Assembly (NCBI GenBank): GCA_000149225.2
Contig: CM000692.1
Location: forward strand, 124,001-188,000
From: Lachancea kluyveri NRRL Y-12651
Taxonomy: Eukaryota; Ascomycota; Saccharomycetes; Saccharomycetales; Saccharomycetaceae
DNA length: 64,000 nt
Direction: 5' to 3'
This document shows positions 29,006 to 39,473 of this stretch, in pieces. Position 1 is the first letter of the stretch; every line of letters starts with the position of its first letter. Both the position numbers and the translations under genes were made by a program. The notes below the pieces were generated by a model. That model worked only from the letters and a program-made list of their open reading frames with translations, made no database searches and was not told where the DNA came from.

Positions 29006-30055
29006 ATGCTCGAACATCCTGTTCGTGTAGAAGTTAATATTAGCGATACAACCCCTGTTAAAAACAGTTATACACTATACCGTATCGAACTAAGGATAAT
29101 TAGGGGAAACGGTCAGGAGCAGCGGTTCACTGTTTCTAGGAGGTTTTCAGAGTTCGTAAGCCTGAAGAAACAGTTGGAGCAAGAATTTAACGCAGAACTA
29201 CCGTATGAGCTCCCCCCTCGTCACTACGGTTTTTGGAATAAGTCTTCGCACTCTTGCGATCCGCAAGTAATCCAAGAGCGCAAATCGAAGCTATCCACTT
29301 TTCTACTCGATTTACTCAATGATTCGTTTGATACACGTTGGAAAAAGTCGCCGTTCTTATGCCATTTTTTACAACTGCCGGGCAATTGGGACACGCAAGA
29401 TGTGCTGCCATCTCATACAAGGCAAAGTTTTACACACACGTCAGACGAGGACGCATGCGATGTACAGAGGTGGTTGGAAATAATGAGGGATTGCAAGAGC
29501 CAGCTAGAAGAAGCAACGAGAAGTGGTGCGTCGTCAAAGTTGCCCCTCCAAATAAGGTTCAAAACACAGAGTTTAGAGAAAGGTCTAAGAAAGATTCAGG
29601 AAAGCCAACTGATAGGAGAAGGCGAAATCCAAAGACGTTGGAACCTATTAACCACATTGAAAGATGACTTGAACAATATTTCTAAAGGCCCACATATTGC
29701 GACCAGCGCAGACAACCAGGAAGCCATGAGGGACGAGCTGTTCTCCTCGACATACAAACAGCCACACAGGCCTGCCGCTGGTAGACGAAAGATTGGCGAA
29801 ACGGAGGAGAGCATAGATTTAAACAACCAGGAATTGCTCCAGTTACACAAAGACACCATGAAGGATCAGGACGCGGAGCTGGAACAGCTGAGACAGATCA
29901 TACAAAGACAAAAGAATATTTCACTCGAGATGAACCAAGAATTAGCTACACAAAACGAGTTACTAGATATGTTTGACGATGATGTCAATTCGACGTCTAA
30001 CAAACTTCGTATCGCTAACCGCAACGCCAAAAGGTTTAGCAATGGCCAAAGTTAG
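29006..30055 (+). CDS. VAM7: Vacuolar Qc-SNARE with PX domain, Vam7
   Basis: Encodes 349 residues (S. cerevisiae Vam7 316). A phosphatidylinositol-3-phosphate-binding PX domain occupies about residues 1 to 125 (VSRRFSEFVSLKKQLEQEF and LPPRHYGFWN, typical of the basic lipid pocket). The C-terminal SNARE motif lies at about 283 to 345, with SLEMNQELATQNELLDMFDDDV around the zero-layer Gln. There is no membrane anchor, as in other Vam7 proteins, which join the vacuole through PX and the HOPS tether for homotypic vacuole fusion. Position fits YGL212W, followed 254 nt later by NCS6. Confidence 0.95.
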   Translation: MLEHPVRVEVNISDTTPVKNSYTLYRIELRIIRGNGQEQRFTVSRRFSEFVSLKKQLEQEFNAELPYELPPRHYGFWNKSSHSCDPQVIQERKSKLSTFLLDLLNDSFDTRWKKSPFLCHFLQLPGNWDTQDVLPSHTRQSFTHTSDEDACDVQRWLEIMRDCKSQLEEATRSGASSKLPLQIRFKTQSLEKGLRKIQESQLIGEGEIQRRWNLLTTLKDDLNNISKGPHIATSADNQEAMRDELFSSTYKQPHRPAAGRRKIGETEESIDLNNQELLQLHKDTMKDQDAELEQLRQIIQRQKNISLEMNQELATQNELLDMFDDDVNSTSNKLRIANRNAKRFSNGQS

Positions 30056-30136
30056 TGCTCATATTGTTTTGGGATGGAGGATTGCACTACATGCCTTTTA
30101 TGTATTTATTACTGCTGGATCTCTTAGAATTGGTAG

Positions 30137-30249
30137 TGGGCTTCGGTTCGAGTCTCGCGCTGTGCACTTGTATTTTAAAATAATAGAAAAACAAATTTTT
30201 CCTTTTCTTTTTTTTTTTTTTTTTTTTTATTTGATGAAACCGAAGCCCA
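30137..30249. repeat. 12-bp inverted repeat around an oligo(T) tract
   Basis: TGGGCTTCGGTT at 30137-30148 is exactly complementary to AACCGAAGCCCA at 30238-30249. The 89-nt loop holds a run of about 20 T. It lies in the VAM7 3' UTR just before NCS6 and could form a hairpin near the 3' end of the VAM7 mRNA. Chance occurrence somewhere in 64 kb is not excluded. Confidence 0.5.
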
Positions 30250-30309
30250 TCTCATTAAAGTCTATTACGATGAATATCTGAAAAAACAGTACACGCTGCC
30301 GAGTATTCA

Positions 30310-31434
30310 ATGTCCTTTACACCACCATCAGATCCTCGTAAGCCAAAAAATATAAAGGTATCTCAGCTGTGTGAACTTTGCCACTCTCGAAAGGCACTAC
30401 TTAAGAGACCCAAAAACTTACAAAAAATTTGTAAACTCTGCTTTTTCCATGTATTTGAAACAGAAATCCACAATACCATCGTTTCTAATAACTTGTTTCA
30501 GCGAGGTGAAAAAATTGCAGTGGGTGCCTCTGGTGGCAAAGATTCTACGGTGCTGGCGTACATCTTGAAGCTTTTGAACGAAAGATATGATTATGGAGTG
30601 GAAATTGTACTGTTAAGTATAGACGAAGGGATCATTGGCTATAGGGATGACTCTTTGGCGACAGTCAAGAGAAACCAGATCCAATACGGTTTGCCACTCG
30701 AGATCGTTTCCTATAGAGACCTGTACAACTGGACCATGGACGAGATTGTTGCATGTGCAGGTGTGAGGAACAGCTGCACATACTGCGGTGTTTTTAGAAG
30801 ACAAGCCTTGGATAGAGGTGCCGCGAAACTAGGAATTAACCATGTCGTGACTGGTCACAACGCGGATGACATGGCCGAGACAGTGCTGATGAACATTCTA
30901 CGTGGTGACGTTGCGCGTCTAGAGAAGTCAACTACAATTATTACTCAAAGTAGTGGATCTCCCATCAAGAGATCCAAGCCATTCAAATATGCGTACCAGA
31001 AGGAAATTGTGCTCTACGCACATTACAAAAAGCTAGACTATTTTTCCACCGAGTGCACTTATGCACCCGAAGCCTTCAGAGGTACCGCTAGAGAGCTAAT
31101 GAAAAGTTTGGAAGCCATCAGATCTAGCTGCATTATTGATATCATCCACAGTGGCGAGTGTTTGCGTCTAAAGCCCAAGCGAGCCAAAAGAGCTCCGCCT
31201 CCAAGCCATACAGAAGTTAGAAGTGATGGTTCTGTATCCTTAAAGCGCGTTTCTGGGTTTGTCGATGGCAACAGGTGCGAAAGATGTGGATATTTGTCCA
31301 GCAATGCCATTTGCAAAGCATGTATGCTGCTAGAAGGATTGGAGCAGAACAGAGCCAAGTTCTCGATTGATAAGGATAGCTCGACAGAGGGGGCTGCGCG
31401 CATGACGAGAACCTTGGAGAAACTCACATTTTAA
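30310..31434 (+). CDS. NCS6: tRNA wobble-uridine thiolase Ncs6
   Basis: Encodes 374 residues (S. cerevisiae Ncs6 359). The N-terminal CxxC pair (CELCHSRK and CKLCF) and the C-terminal zinc motif ([16 protein letters not shown]) flank a PP-loop ATPase domain with SGGKDS at residues 74-79. Catalytic-type cysteines lie in [11 protein letters not shown] and later in [35 protein letters not shown] is the TtcA/CTU1 signature. Ncs6 with Ncs2 adds sulfur from Urm1 to uridine 34 of the Lys, Glu and Gln tRNAs in the cytoplasm. Position fits YGL211W. Confidence 0.96.
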   Translation: MSFTPPSDPRKPKNIKVSQLCELCHSRKALLKRPKNLQKICKLCFFHVFETEIHNTIVSNNLFQRGEKIAVGASGGKDSTVLAYILKLLNERYDYGVEIVLLSIDEGIIGYRDDSLATVKRNQIQYGLPLEIVSYRDLYNWTMDEIVACAGVRNSCTYCGVFRRQALDRGAAKLGINHVVTGHNADDMAETVLMNILRGDVARLEKSTTIITQSSGSPIKRSKPFKYAYQKEIVLYAHYKKLDYFSTECTYAPEAFRGTARELMKSLEAIRSSCIIDIIHSGECLRLKPKRAKRAPPPSHTEVRSDGSVSLKRVSGFVDGNRCERCGYLSSNAICKACMLLEGLEQNRAKFSIDKDSSTEGAARMTRTLEKLTF

Positions 31435-31997
31435 CGTGTCTTTATCTGCCCTTACTATTTATATATTGGTTTGGATATCTCAACTTCCCAGAGTCCTTTT
31501 TTTTTTTTTTTTTTTTTCCTTCTTCTTCTTCTTCTTCTTCTTCTTCTTCTTCTTCTTCTTTCCATGTTTAAACTTCACGATTTATAAAATATGAACATAC
31601 TTCCAAACTGTGTGTATTAGGGTTATAAAGATAACAATTGTACTAATATTTCAGCGCATGTGTAGTTTACTGTTTCAGGACACGCCGCACCGCTTATAGC
31701 ATAGATCTCTACAGATGGGTATTTGACCACTTAGAGCCACACATTAAAAAGATAACAAAGGCCTCGTGTGCTACTGAAGCAGTGCAATCTACATTTATGA
31801 TACTTTCGTAATCTTCATAATAGTTTACACATGTGTAAACTGATAAAGTTCATGTATTTGTGAGGTAGGGAAATGCCATTTAAACACCAAGAGGTGGTCG
31901 TCATGGACGAATCATGTAAACTGTCGATTTTCCCATGAATCTCAATTCGTTGTTGCAATGAACAGTACGTACAAGTGACGGCATCGTGAACATACAA
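31435..31997. other. NCS6-ZRG8 intergenic region with (TTC)n
   Basis: Contains an oligo(T) run (31498-31517), a (TTC)14 microsatellite (31520-31561) and the presumed ZRG8 promoter. No RNA gene or supported frame was found. Confidence 0.6.
31520..31561. repeat. (TTC)14 microsatellite
   Basis: An uninterrupted TTC run of about 42 nt follows a T tract downstream of NCS6. Confidence 0.92.
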
Positions 31998-34592
31998 ATG
32001 CGCTCGTTAATGAGGTCTCACAGAAGATCTTCATCTTTGGATAGTAGTCCTGGAAAATCTCCTAACAAAAATAAAGATTTACAAAGGTCGAGCAACGAAT
32101 ATGGTGCGTCATTTCAATCAGCTCCTCCCGTACCGCCTCCTTTGAATAGCCCACGACACTCGCCAAGTTTCGACTCTTTGCAGAAATTCGCCAAGCAGAA
32201 TAAAATATTCTCATCGAAACTATTCAAAAAAAACTCCAACTCGTCTGTGTCTACCAGAACTGGCACAACACCTGTTACACCGTCTCAACCTGAATTTCAA
32301 ACGGTCTCTTCACCTGAACATAATAGCAATGGGCCTGAAAAACTGGCATATAGGCAAGCACCTGTATCAAGTTTAGAAGAGTTTCCTGCTATCAAAGGGA
32401 CACGAACACATGAGTGGGGGGACAACTCTGAAGTTTCCAACTCTGTGATTATCCTGAATAATCCAAGCCCAGAGTCCTCGGATTTTTCTTCCGACATAGG
32501 CGAGCCATCTTTTTCATCAAACATACAAAGACTACAAAGGAATTCAATAGTGTCTTCTACTGCGACACTAAGCTCGGTTGACGAAGCTGAATCTTCTGCC
32601 GTGCATAGATGTTTCCACCTCTCACAAAATAGTCCTCTACTAAAAGAGGAGACGGAAGGAGAAGAAGAAGATAGGGAAGATGCTAGTCAAGAGACGAAGC
32701 AAATACATCCTTTTATGTCGCTAACAACAGTGAAAAGTAAAAACAGGCAGGCGAGAATTCACTCCCATGATGATATAATAAGTTTGGGGAAAAACTCCGC
32801 ACTTAGTTTTAATTTGTTAAGCTCCACGTTTAGCCCGTTGCAGGAAATTGAGGATAACCCCGAAGTGTGTGATAGCTCTTCAAGAAATGAGGCAAAAAAT
32901 TCACCAAAAATGAAATGTTTGGGTCTGAATATACAAGGTTTAGAGTCCAACAGTTCCGTGCCTTCATCCATACAATCTTCGCATATGTGCGATAGTACCT
33001 TCAGAGCTGATACATTTGTAGGTAGTAGCGATGAAACTGATGGGTATATCAACGAATCTGAGGAAGAAAGTGGGGAATGCTCTTCCGATGACTCCTCAAA
33101 GTTCTCATTTGAAGTCGGTGGCGGATTGAATGGTAGAACGTCATCCATAAAGTATTACTCTAAACCGGACCCGATGAATACCGTTTATATTGACGATGTT
33201 TATGAGGATGAAAATTTTGATGAAGATATGAATTGTTATGATGAAGACGTTGATTCAAACGACGAGAATGACGAAATTATTCAGGATCGGAATGAATATT
33301 TGTTTTCGGACAAGTATACCAACAAATTTAACGGAGCCAGCTCTCAGGAAAACCTAAATGGCTTTCATGAGCTGCACCAGCAAAGTAACGAAGATACTGG
33401 ATTTACTTTCAACAGTAGTAAAAATGTCAAAGGTTTCAAAGACATTTACAAGCTAACTGATAGCGAAAGTGAGGAGAGGTATGATGATAACAGCTTCGAC
33501 GCTTATGACGATGATGAGGGGTTTACGGGAGAAATAGAGGAAGAAGATGATGTCTTCGCCGCTGGCGGATCCAAAATAAAAGGGTATGGAGACATTTATA
33601 ACTTGAGTGACGAAGAGCCTTTCAACAAACCAACCAGCATACAAAGTCATAAAGCTATGGAAAATGAAGCAGGTAATAACGAGGACACAGATCCTTTAAA
33701 TTGTGAAGAGCAGCCGAAGGACAACCGAAAAAGCCGCGAATATGAATCCAAATCGAATGACACTGATGAAGCTCCTCAGAAAAATAGTAAGGATCATACC
33801 AATCTCATGGCCCACTTAAGCACTCCCAGAGGTAATGGTCATGCTTCTAGAAGAAGTTCCATGGAGCGTCCAATAACTCCAATTTCTTATTCTATAACCA
33901 CACCAGAGGGCAATACCTTAAGATCCCCGTTCAGCAGCAACAGATCGCCAACAAACAACCTTTCATCACAGTTACTTTCACCTCTTCCTCCGCCTGCTAG
34001 ATCTCAATCACTAAAGTATCATGATTTAAACAGCAGTCTAGATTCAGATATTCCCGGAGCTATGAGTAATCTTTACTTCATCAACGAGGTGGAAGAAGAT
34101 CAATACAATCAAAAAAATAGATTGGATGATGACTATTTAGACGAGATTAATGGCGTTCCAGAAGACTTCAACTTTTCTGATAACGACAGCGATGTAACCA
34201 TATCTAAGTCCCCAGAACCTCGAATTAATGGGTATTCTTTCAGAAGAACTCATAGTTACTCTGAAAAACCTTTGCCTGCTGTAAAAGAGAAAAGTCCTAA
34301 TCGTTACAAGCTTGAAATAAAGAATAAAACCGTTACTTTTTTTCATGGTGGAATCGGGCGCTCCTTATCAGACGCTGGCACGTATAATTTATCACCAGTG
34401 CGCTCCCCATGCCCTTCTGGGCGGTCACCGAACAAGATTGATGACTACATATTATCACCAGACTACGATAAAAATTTAGCAATTTCGCCCAACTTTTTCA
34501 GAATGCCCTCGCCATCGTTTTCTCAAAGCAATTCGTTGAGCCCAATACAAGAGAATGCCTCTTCTGTTGATAATTCACCTGTTCTCCAATAA
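31998..34592 (+). CDS. ZRG8: Zrg8-like protein, Ssd1-associated
   Basis: Encodes 864 residues from the first ATG at 31998 (S. cerevisiae Zrg8 1076). Twelve bases upstream are open but start with GTG. The N-terminus MRSLMRSHRRSSSLDSSP parallels Zrg8 (MRSFIKAHKKSTSLDESP). Other shared blocks are FSSKLFKKNS, IKGTRTHEWGD, NRQARIHSHDDII, SIKYYSKPDPMNTVYIDDVYEDENFDEDMNC-type segments, LKYHDLNSSLDSDIPG and DEINGVPEDFNFSD. The protein is acidic, Ser-rich and largely disordered, with repeated short blocks GFKDIYKLTDSE and GYGDIYNLSDEE. Zrg8 binds the RNA-binding protein Ssd1 and is a zinc-regulated gene in yeast. Position and strand fit YER033C. Confidence 0.92.
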   Translation: MRSLMRSHRRSSSLDSSPGKSPNKNKDLQRSSNEYGASFQSAPPVPPPLNSPRHSPSFDSLQKFAKQNKIFSSKLFKKNSNSSVSTRTGTTPVTPSQPEFQTVSSPEHNSNGPEKLAYRQAPVSSLEEFPAIKGTRTHEWGDNSEVSNSVIILNNPSPESSDFSSDIGEPSFSSNIQRLQRNSIVSSTATLSSVDEAESSAVHRCFHLSQNSPLLKEETEGEEEDREDASQETKQIHPFMSLTTVKSKNRQARIHSHDDIISLGKNSALSFNLLSSTFSPLQEIEDNPEVCDSSSRNEAKNSPKMKCLGLNIQGLESNSSVPSSIQSSHMCDSTFRADTFVGSSDETDGYINESEEESGECSSDDSSKFSFEVGGGLNGRTSSIKYYSKPDPMNTVYIDDVYEDENFDEDMNCYDEDVDSNDENDEIIQDRNEYLFSDKYTNKFNGASSQENLNGFHELHQQSNEDTGFTFNSSKNVKGFKDIYKLTDSESEERYDDNSFDAYDDDEGFTGEIEEEDDVFAAGGSKIKGYGDIYNLSDEEPFNKPTSIQSHKAMENEAGNNEDTDPLNCEEQPKDNRKSREYESKSNDTDEAPQKNSKDHTNLMAHLSTPRGNGHASRRSSMERPITPISYSITTPEGNTLRSPFSSNRSPTNNLSSQLLSPLPPPARSQSLKYHDLNSSLDSDIPGAMSNLYFINEVEEDQYNQKNRLDDDYLDEINGVPEDFNFSDNDSDVTISKSPEPRINGYSFRRTHSYSEKPLPAVKEKSPNRYKLEIKNKTVTFFHGGIGRSLSDAGTYNLSPVRSPCPSGRSPNKIDDYILSPDYDKNLAISPNFFRMPSPSFSQSNSLSPIQENASSVDNSPVLQ

Positions 34593-34749
34593 TCCTATTA
34601 GCAACTAATACCTGAGCTAAAGTACTCCTGAATTATTTAATTAACTAGCGTATCTCTCTATATCTGTGTAATGAATTCCAAAAGGGAAACTGTTAAAGGA
34701 AAGACAAATATAACTGGTAAAAAATTACCCACTAGGGTACAGTGTTGGC

Positions 34750-37728
34750 CTAGTTTTTGATAAACGTCTCAAATGAGTAATTATCATTGCCATTATAGTC
34801 AAAGTATTCCGTATCAGAGCCAACTCTATTCCCACTGTTTAAAATACTAAAATCAGACTTTCTCGGACTTCTTGCTTTCAAAGATCTGTTTAAATTACTG
34901 ACGTAGCGTTCGTAGTTACTCTTATCCATAAGCCCATCGCTGTAGTAGGCAGGCTGAGAAACTGTCGATCTGGGCCTAACCATCGTCTCTTTACCTATTC
35001 TGGATACCTCTACGGATGAAGGTAGTGGCGGTAACGGATCATTCAAGACTCTGTCCTTAGACTGTTTGTAAGCTTTACCATTAGTCAATTCCAGGATGAC
35101 TCTTTTGGCATGGTCTGCTGTCTGCTCACACATAACTAAAATATCAGCAGAACGTCTATTTTCATGGTTACTGAATTTGTTATGCTGACGTTGCTGCCTA
35201 GCAGGGCTGTAAACTTCCCCAGGTTTCTCGTCATCTAGAACTATCACTTCAACCATCTTATTACCATGTTTTTCGAATATAGTCTCGAAACCATCTTTGC
35301 TGCTAATAGTGTTACTCTGCTCTAAACTAGGATTATAATCACATTCAGAGTCTTGGCTTTGAAAGATGCCTTTGCTTTCTTTGATTTTTTCCTGCGGAGG
35401 TACTGGCCTGAAGCCATTCGCATTCCGCTCAACTGGAATAAAAGGTGGATTGTCCTTTGGTGCTATTGCCTCACCGGCAATAGTGCTCGACAAGGGTTCC
35501 GAAGCACAGTATGATGTGAGGCAGGATTGGTAGGTCCGTGCAGAATCTTTCGAATCATATGAAGAGTGACTGTAATTGTTGGACAATTGTCTTGATGGTG
35601 CTAATCTATTCTTGATTTTTTCTTTCAAGATTGGTTTTAAATTAAATTCTTCTGAGAGCGGCAGATATGAAGTTTTGGTTATTAATGGCTTTTGAAAAGA
35701 GTGATAGGTCGACAGAGGTTTAACGGTTTCAATTTTTCTTTCTGATATAAGTTCGATACTCTTTTCAAAATCTTCAAATGATTTGATACTCTGTTCATCA
35801 TTTTTCAACTTCTCATCTTTAGCCGGCCGTTCTAACTCCATCGAATCGGAAGCAATACCATCACTACCAACATCGGCCTCGAAGAAATCGCACGCCAGCG
35901 ATGTTGTCGAGGAGCTCGCGCTGCTTCTGTGATTATGTGGAAATTCGGAGTTATACGGAACACCCGGACTTTTTTCTTCCTCATCATCGTTGGTATTATG
36001 CCTCTGTCTTTCTAAACCCTCACTTTGAAGTTCATCTTCCATACTATGCACAAAGCTAAAATCATCGCTATTCGAATCAGATGTAAAATTCTCGTGTAAA
36101 ATCGTTTCATCCTTGTCCCTCAAAGAATTCAACCCGACAGCTGATAAAGCCTGTTCCTTCAGTGGGCTTGAGGACATGGATTGTGGGAGAGATTTTTCGC
36201 TAAACAATGAAGACGATGTGTTAGATGCTCTTAACGGCGATCTTTTAGGAACCTCCATCTCTTCCAAGCAGTCATGCTTTGATGGCAGAGTGGATGCAGT
36301 CGAATCCTCACCAGCAATGAAAATTTCATTAACATTGTGGATGCTTCTGCTTCTTCTATGCCTGTGACCAATGGATATAGTTCCATTGGCTACCTGTGAC
36401 TGTAACTGCCGTCTTCTCTGCTCAAACGCAGGATTCTCTGGTGATTTTGTCGCTTTTACGAAATCCTCGTCAACTTCTGCCGTTTGTGATTCAACTCGAG
36501 TTTGAGTTGGACTTGGCGGAGCTGCCGGGAATTTGAAGTTCTGGTTCAGCTGGTCTCTAACTTGACTATTTCTTTGACATTCTGTATCTTGAACACTATC
36601 ATCTAGCATTTTAAAAAACTTTAGGCCAGAATTAGGTCTAACAGGTGTTGGATCTTTATCTAAATCTGGTATTGTTATGGTTTTTGACGGGGTCGATAAA
36701 ATCTGCAGTGAACTGTTATGTTGTTTCTCTTTCACACCATCGCCGTTCACATTTCGCAAAGCTCGTTTGCTTTGTACTGGGGTTAGTGGTATTTTGTTTT
36801 TGGAGGCTGCCATTACTTTTGAAGGCGAATTCTTGGTTAGGTTTTTCACCTGAGTTTTCAGACTGACATTGGCGTCATTGTCAATACCCAATGCACCATC
36901 AGTATCATCATTCAAGTCGAAAGAAAAGTCATGCGTTGCTGAAGGTATCGAAATATCGCTAATCTGTACGCTGGTATCCCGACCACACGTGCTCCCGTCA
37001 GTGGCATTTGAACCTTCTGAATCTGAATCTGAATCCTGTAAAAAAACGCTGTATCCAGTACCATCATAAATTAAACTGTTTCTATGTCTATCCTTATTTT
37101 CGGGTGACAAATAGGGGGGTACGGAAATCTCCAATGGAATAGGAACACGGAATTTATTTAAAGGAGAATCAGGCCGTAGATATAGTTTGTGGTTTTCAGG
37201 AGGCGGCAGGCGTAAGGGAGAAGTAGCCAATATACTAGAAGAATCCCTTTTCGATGGCGAACTGTATGAGTTAATTGTATTTACTATCACTGACTGGAGA
37301 GATTGTGTCCGTTCATGCCTGTGATGGCTTTTTGGAGAATCCTGTGGTTGGAATGGGGATTCGCTGGTAGATTTCGACTTTGCATGCTTTTGTTTATTGT
37401 TCTGATGAAACTCCCAAATTTCCTGTGGTACCTCTACCATCACTTTTTTGCTCATATCCATAAAATGGCTTGTGTCATTTAGAGAAGTTTGAGGAAAGAC
37501 AATTTTTGTGGGAGATCTACTCATAGGCAGGGGTTCCTCTTCGACCTCCTCGCTGCTAGAATCGTTAGAATCATCCGGAGGTAGTGAGAAACGAACTTGA
37601 GATGGTGTGCTTTTATGCTGACCTCTGGAAGGTGTGAGCTCATTGGCCTTCAGGCACGAGGATAGTTCGGTCCCATCATCTGTAATGTAAGTATTCCTCT
37701 TTGAGGGACTATCCTGGGGTCCACTCAT
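34750..37728 (-). CDS. FIR1: Fir1-like protein
   Basis: Encodes 992 residues (S. cerevisiae Fir1 876). It is hydrophilic, Ser/Pro-rich and probably disordered, with many short SPxK or SPxR sites that look like kinase targets, short conserved-looking blocks (EIWEFHQNNKQKHAKSKS and VEVIVLDDEKPGEVYSPA) and an end rich in Asn and Tyr. I identify it by position and strand: convergent with ZRG8 (157 nt between stops) and divergent from YPT31, as YER032W is. In S. cerevisiae Fir1 interacts with the 3'-end factor Ref2 and acts in a cytokinesis checkpoint. The sequence match itself is from memory and weaker than for the neighbours. Confidence 0.72.
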   Translation of the reverse strand: MSGPQDSPSKRNTYITDDGTELSSCLKANELTPSRGQHKSTPSQVRFSLPPDDSNDSSSEEVEEEPLPMSRSPTKIVFPQTSLNDTSHFMDMSKKVMVEVPQEIWEFHQNNKQKHAKSKSTSESPFQPQDSPKSHHRHERTQSLQSVIVNTINSYSSPSKRDSSSILATSPLRLPPPENHKLYLRPDSPLNKFRVPIPLEISVPPYLSPENKDRHRNSLIYDGTGYSVFLQDSDSDSEGSNATDGSTCGRDTSVQISDISIPSATHDFSFDLNDDTDGALGIDNDANVSLKTQVKNLTKNSPSKVMAASKNKIPLTPVQSKRALRNVNGDGVKEKQHNSSLQILSTPSKTITIPDLDKDPTPVRPNSGLKFFKMLDDSVQDTECQRNSQVRDQLNQNFKFPAAPPSPTQTRVESQTAEVDEDFVKATKSPENPAFEQRRRQLQSQVANGTISIGHRHRRSRSIHNVNEIFIAGEDSTASTLPSKHDCLEEMEVPKRSPLRASNTSSSLFSEKSLPQSMSSSPLKEQALSAVGLNSLRDKDETILHENFTSDSNSDDFSFVHSMEDELQSEGLERQRHNTNDDEEEKSPGVPYNSEFPHNHRSSASSSTTSLACDFFEADVGSDGIASDSMELERPAKDEKLKNDEQSIKSFEDFEKSIELISERKIETVKPLSTYHSFQKPLITKTSYLPLSEEFNLKPILKEKIKNRLAPSRQLSNNYSHSSYDSKDSARTYQSCLTSYCASEPLSSTIAGEAIAPKDNPPFIPVERNANGFRPVPPQEKIKESKGIFQSQDSECDYNPSLEQSNTISSKDGFETIFEKHGNKMVEVIVLDDEKPGEVYSPARQQRQHNKFSNHENRRSADILVMCEQTADHAKRVILELTNGKAYKQSKDRVLNDPLPPLPSSVEVSRIGKETMVRPRSTVSQPAYYSDGLMDKSNYERYVSNLNRSLKARSPRKSDFSILNSGNRVGSDTEYFDYNGNDNYSFETFIKN

Positions 37729-38386
37729 CTTCGGATGGTACTTATAAGTAGGGAATCAAGCGATTAAAGTAGGGTTCAGTTCTGGAGAAGAGCTAAATTT
37801 CAAAAGGAAGCTACATTCTTGAAGACGGGGTTTATTACGGTATTGTTTACTTATTGCCGCATTAGGAATATATGGGGATCAAGAAGACAAATGCATGGAA
37901 AATCCTAGCCAGTTCAGCTGTAGAAACCCTCTTTTTGTAAATCTTGTACCCATGAAAATGGTGAGCTTTTGCTTGCTATACATTTTCATGTATCCATCAT
38001 ATGTCCTCGCACAAGTGTTATCACCGTGTTTAAATCTTGTACTCGAACTTCAAAATGAGCATCTAAGTTACCGGATACGTCAAAACTAAAGAAGAACTAT
38101 AAGGCATAGATCGGGGAAGGTACAAGAAAAAAGTAGTGGATAAGAAGACACATAAACTAATTCTCCCAATTACTAATCGGCTGATCTTGGAGTAGTTCTG
38201 GGCTAAGTGCCTTGTGTTTAAGTGTTAAAAAGGTGCGTATAGTACTAAAATCGTTTGTGCCAGCCAAATGTATTTACGTATATAATTACCTTTATTGGGC
38301 ACAACGAAAATCAAATAAGATTGGTGGGCCTTGAACAAGTTCGCTACGTTTCCTTTGTATCGATAAAACAAATATTATAGTAACAG
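37729..38386. other. Divergent FIR1-YPT31 intergenic region
   Basis: A 658-nt shared promoter region. I found no clear factor site. Short ATG frames are present but none is convincing. Confidence 0.5.
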
Positions 38387-39246
38387 ATGAATAACGAGGA
38401 TTACGGATACGACTACGACTATTTGTTTAAAAGTATGTGCTCTACAGTTTTTTGTTTCTTTGTTTCTTTTTCAATTCTTCCTTCCGCCTAGATGTTTTGT
38501 CTCTGTCATTTCAAGACTCCCTACTTATTTTTTTTATCTGTTTTTTTATCCAGAGATTATGACCAATGGAAGGAGCCCTTATGTGATAACCAATTTTGAC
38601 TAACTTACTTTATTTGCTTTTTTCAGTTGTCCTTATTGGTGATTCAGGAGTTGGTAAGTCCAATTTGCTTTCGCGTTTTACCACGAATGAGTTCAACATG
38701 GAATCCAAATCTACCATCGGAGTAGAGTTTGCCACAAGAACTATAGAAGTAGAGGGGAAAAAGATCAAGGCACAGATTTGGGATACTGCAGGTCAAGAGC
38801 GTTACCGTGCGATCACTTCCGCATACTATAGAGGGGCAGTGGGTGCCCTAATTGTCTACGATATCAGCAAGTCCAACAGTTACGAGAATTGCAATCACTG
38901 GCTGACCGAGCTAAGGGAGAACGCTGATGAAAACGTTGCTGTAGGTTTGATTGGTAACAAGTCTGATTTGGCTCACTTGCGTGCGGTACCAACCGACGAA
39001 GCTAAGAATTTTGCTCAAGAAAACCAACTGTTGTTTACAGAGACAAGTGCATTGAACAGTGAAAACGTTGACTTGGCGTTCAGAGAATTGATCACAGCAA
39101 TTTATCAGATGGTCAGTAAACACCAGGTGGATTTGAATGAGTATGGTAGCAGCAGCGGTAGCGGCGCCGCGCCAAGGGGTCCTACAATCAGTTTGACGCC
39201 TGCACCAAACGAAACTAACAGGAAAAAATCCGAAAACTGCTGTTGA
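38387..39246 (+). CDS. YPT31: Rab GTPase Ypt31/Ypt32 (spliced)
   Basis: Two exons, 38387-38432 and 38627-39246, giving 221 residues (S. cerevisiae Ypt31 223, Ypt32 222). Exon 1 encodes [15 protein letters not shown] and the join supplies [13 protein letters not shown], the P-loop. Later G motifs are [12 protein letters not shown] (switch II), GNKSDL and ETSAL. The effector region is [12 protein letters not shown]. The C-terminal NCC carries the two geranylgeranylated cysteines. Ypt31/32 control exit from the late Golgi and recycling through endosomes, with the TRAPPII complex as activator. It represents both YER031C and YGL210W. Confidence 0.96.
38433..38626 (+). other. YPT31 intron
   Basis: The 194-nt intron has 5' GTATGT, a branch-point variant GACTAAC at 38598-38604 and 3' end TTTTTTCAG. 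It interrupts codon 16 after its first base. Removing it restores the conserved FKIVLIGDSG. Confidence 0.93.
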
Positions 39247-39473
39247 ATGCAGCTCTCATCCTATCCTTTTTTTTTTTTAGTTCCAGTAGAGACTTTGCTG
39301 GTTCTTCTTACTTCTCTTATGTAAATCCTATATAATCTGTTAAACAATTATAAAACAAAAATAAAATTAAAAAAAAAAAAGAGGAGGAAGGGAGAAGGGA
39401 TAGTTTCGTACCGATATTATAAAATTGCAGGGAGGGAAAGAAAACGACAAAAAAAGGAAAGCAAGCAAGCCTG

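Noticed and set aside
30085-30105. U5-loop-like GCCTTTTAT in a short hairpin
   Set aside because: No proper Sm site or U5 arms follow, and only 254 nt separate VAM7 and NCS6.
30138-30170. B-box-like GGTTCGAGTC suggesting a tRNA after VAM7
   Set aside because: The T stem does not pair, no A box or acceptor stem can be found, and the sequence is better explained by the inverted repeat there.
31998-37728. Local inversion of ZRG8 and FIR1
   Set aside because: An initial swap of the two names suggested it; matching conserved blocks identified ZRG8 on the plus strand, and order and orientation then agree with S. cerevisiae.
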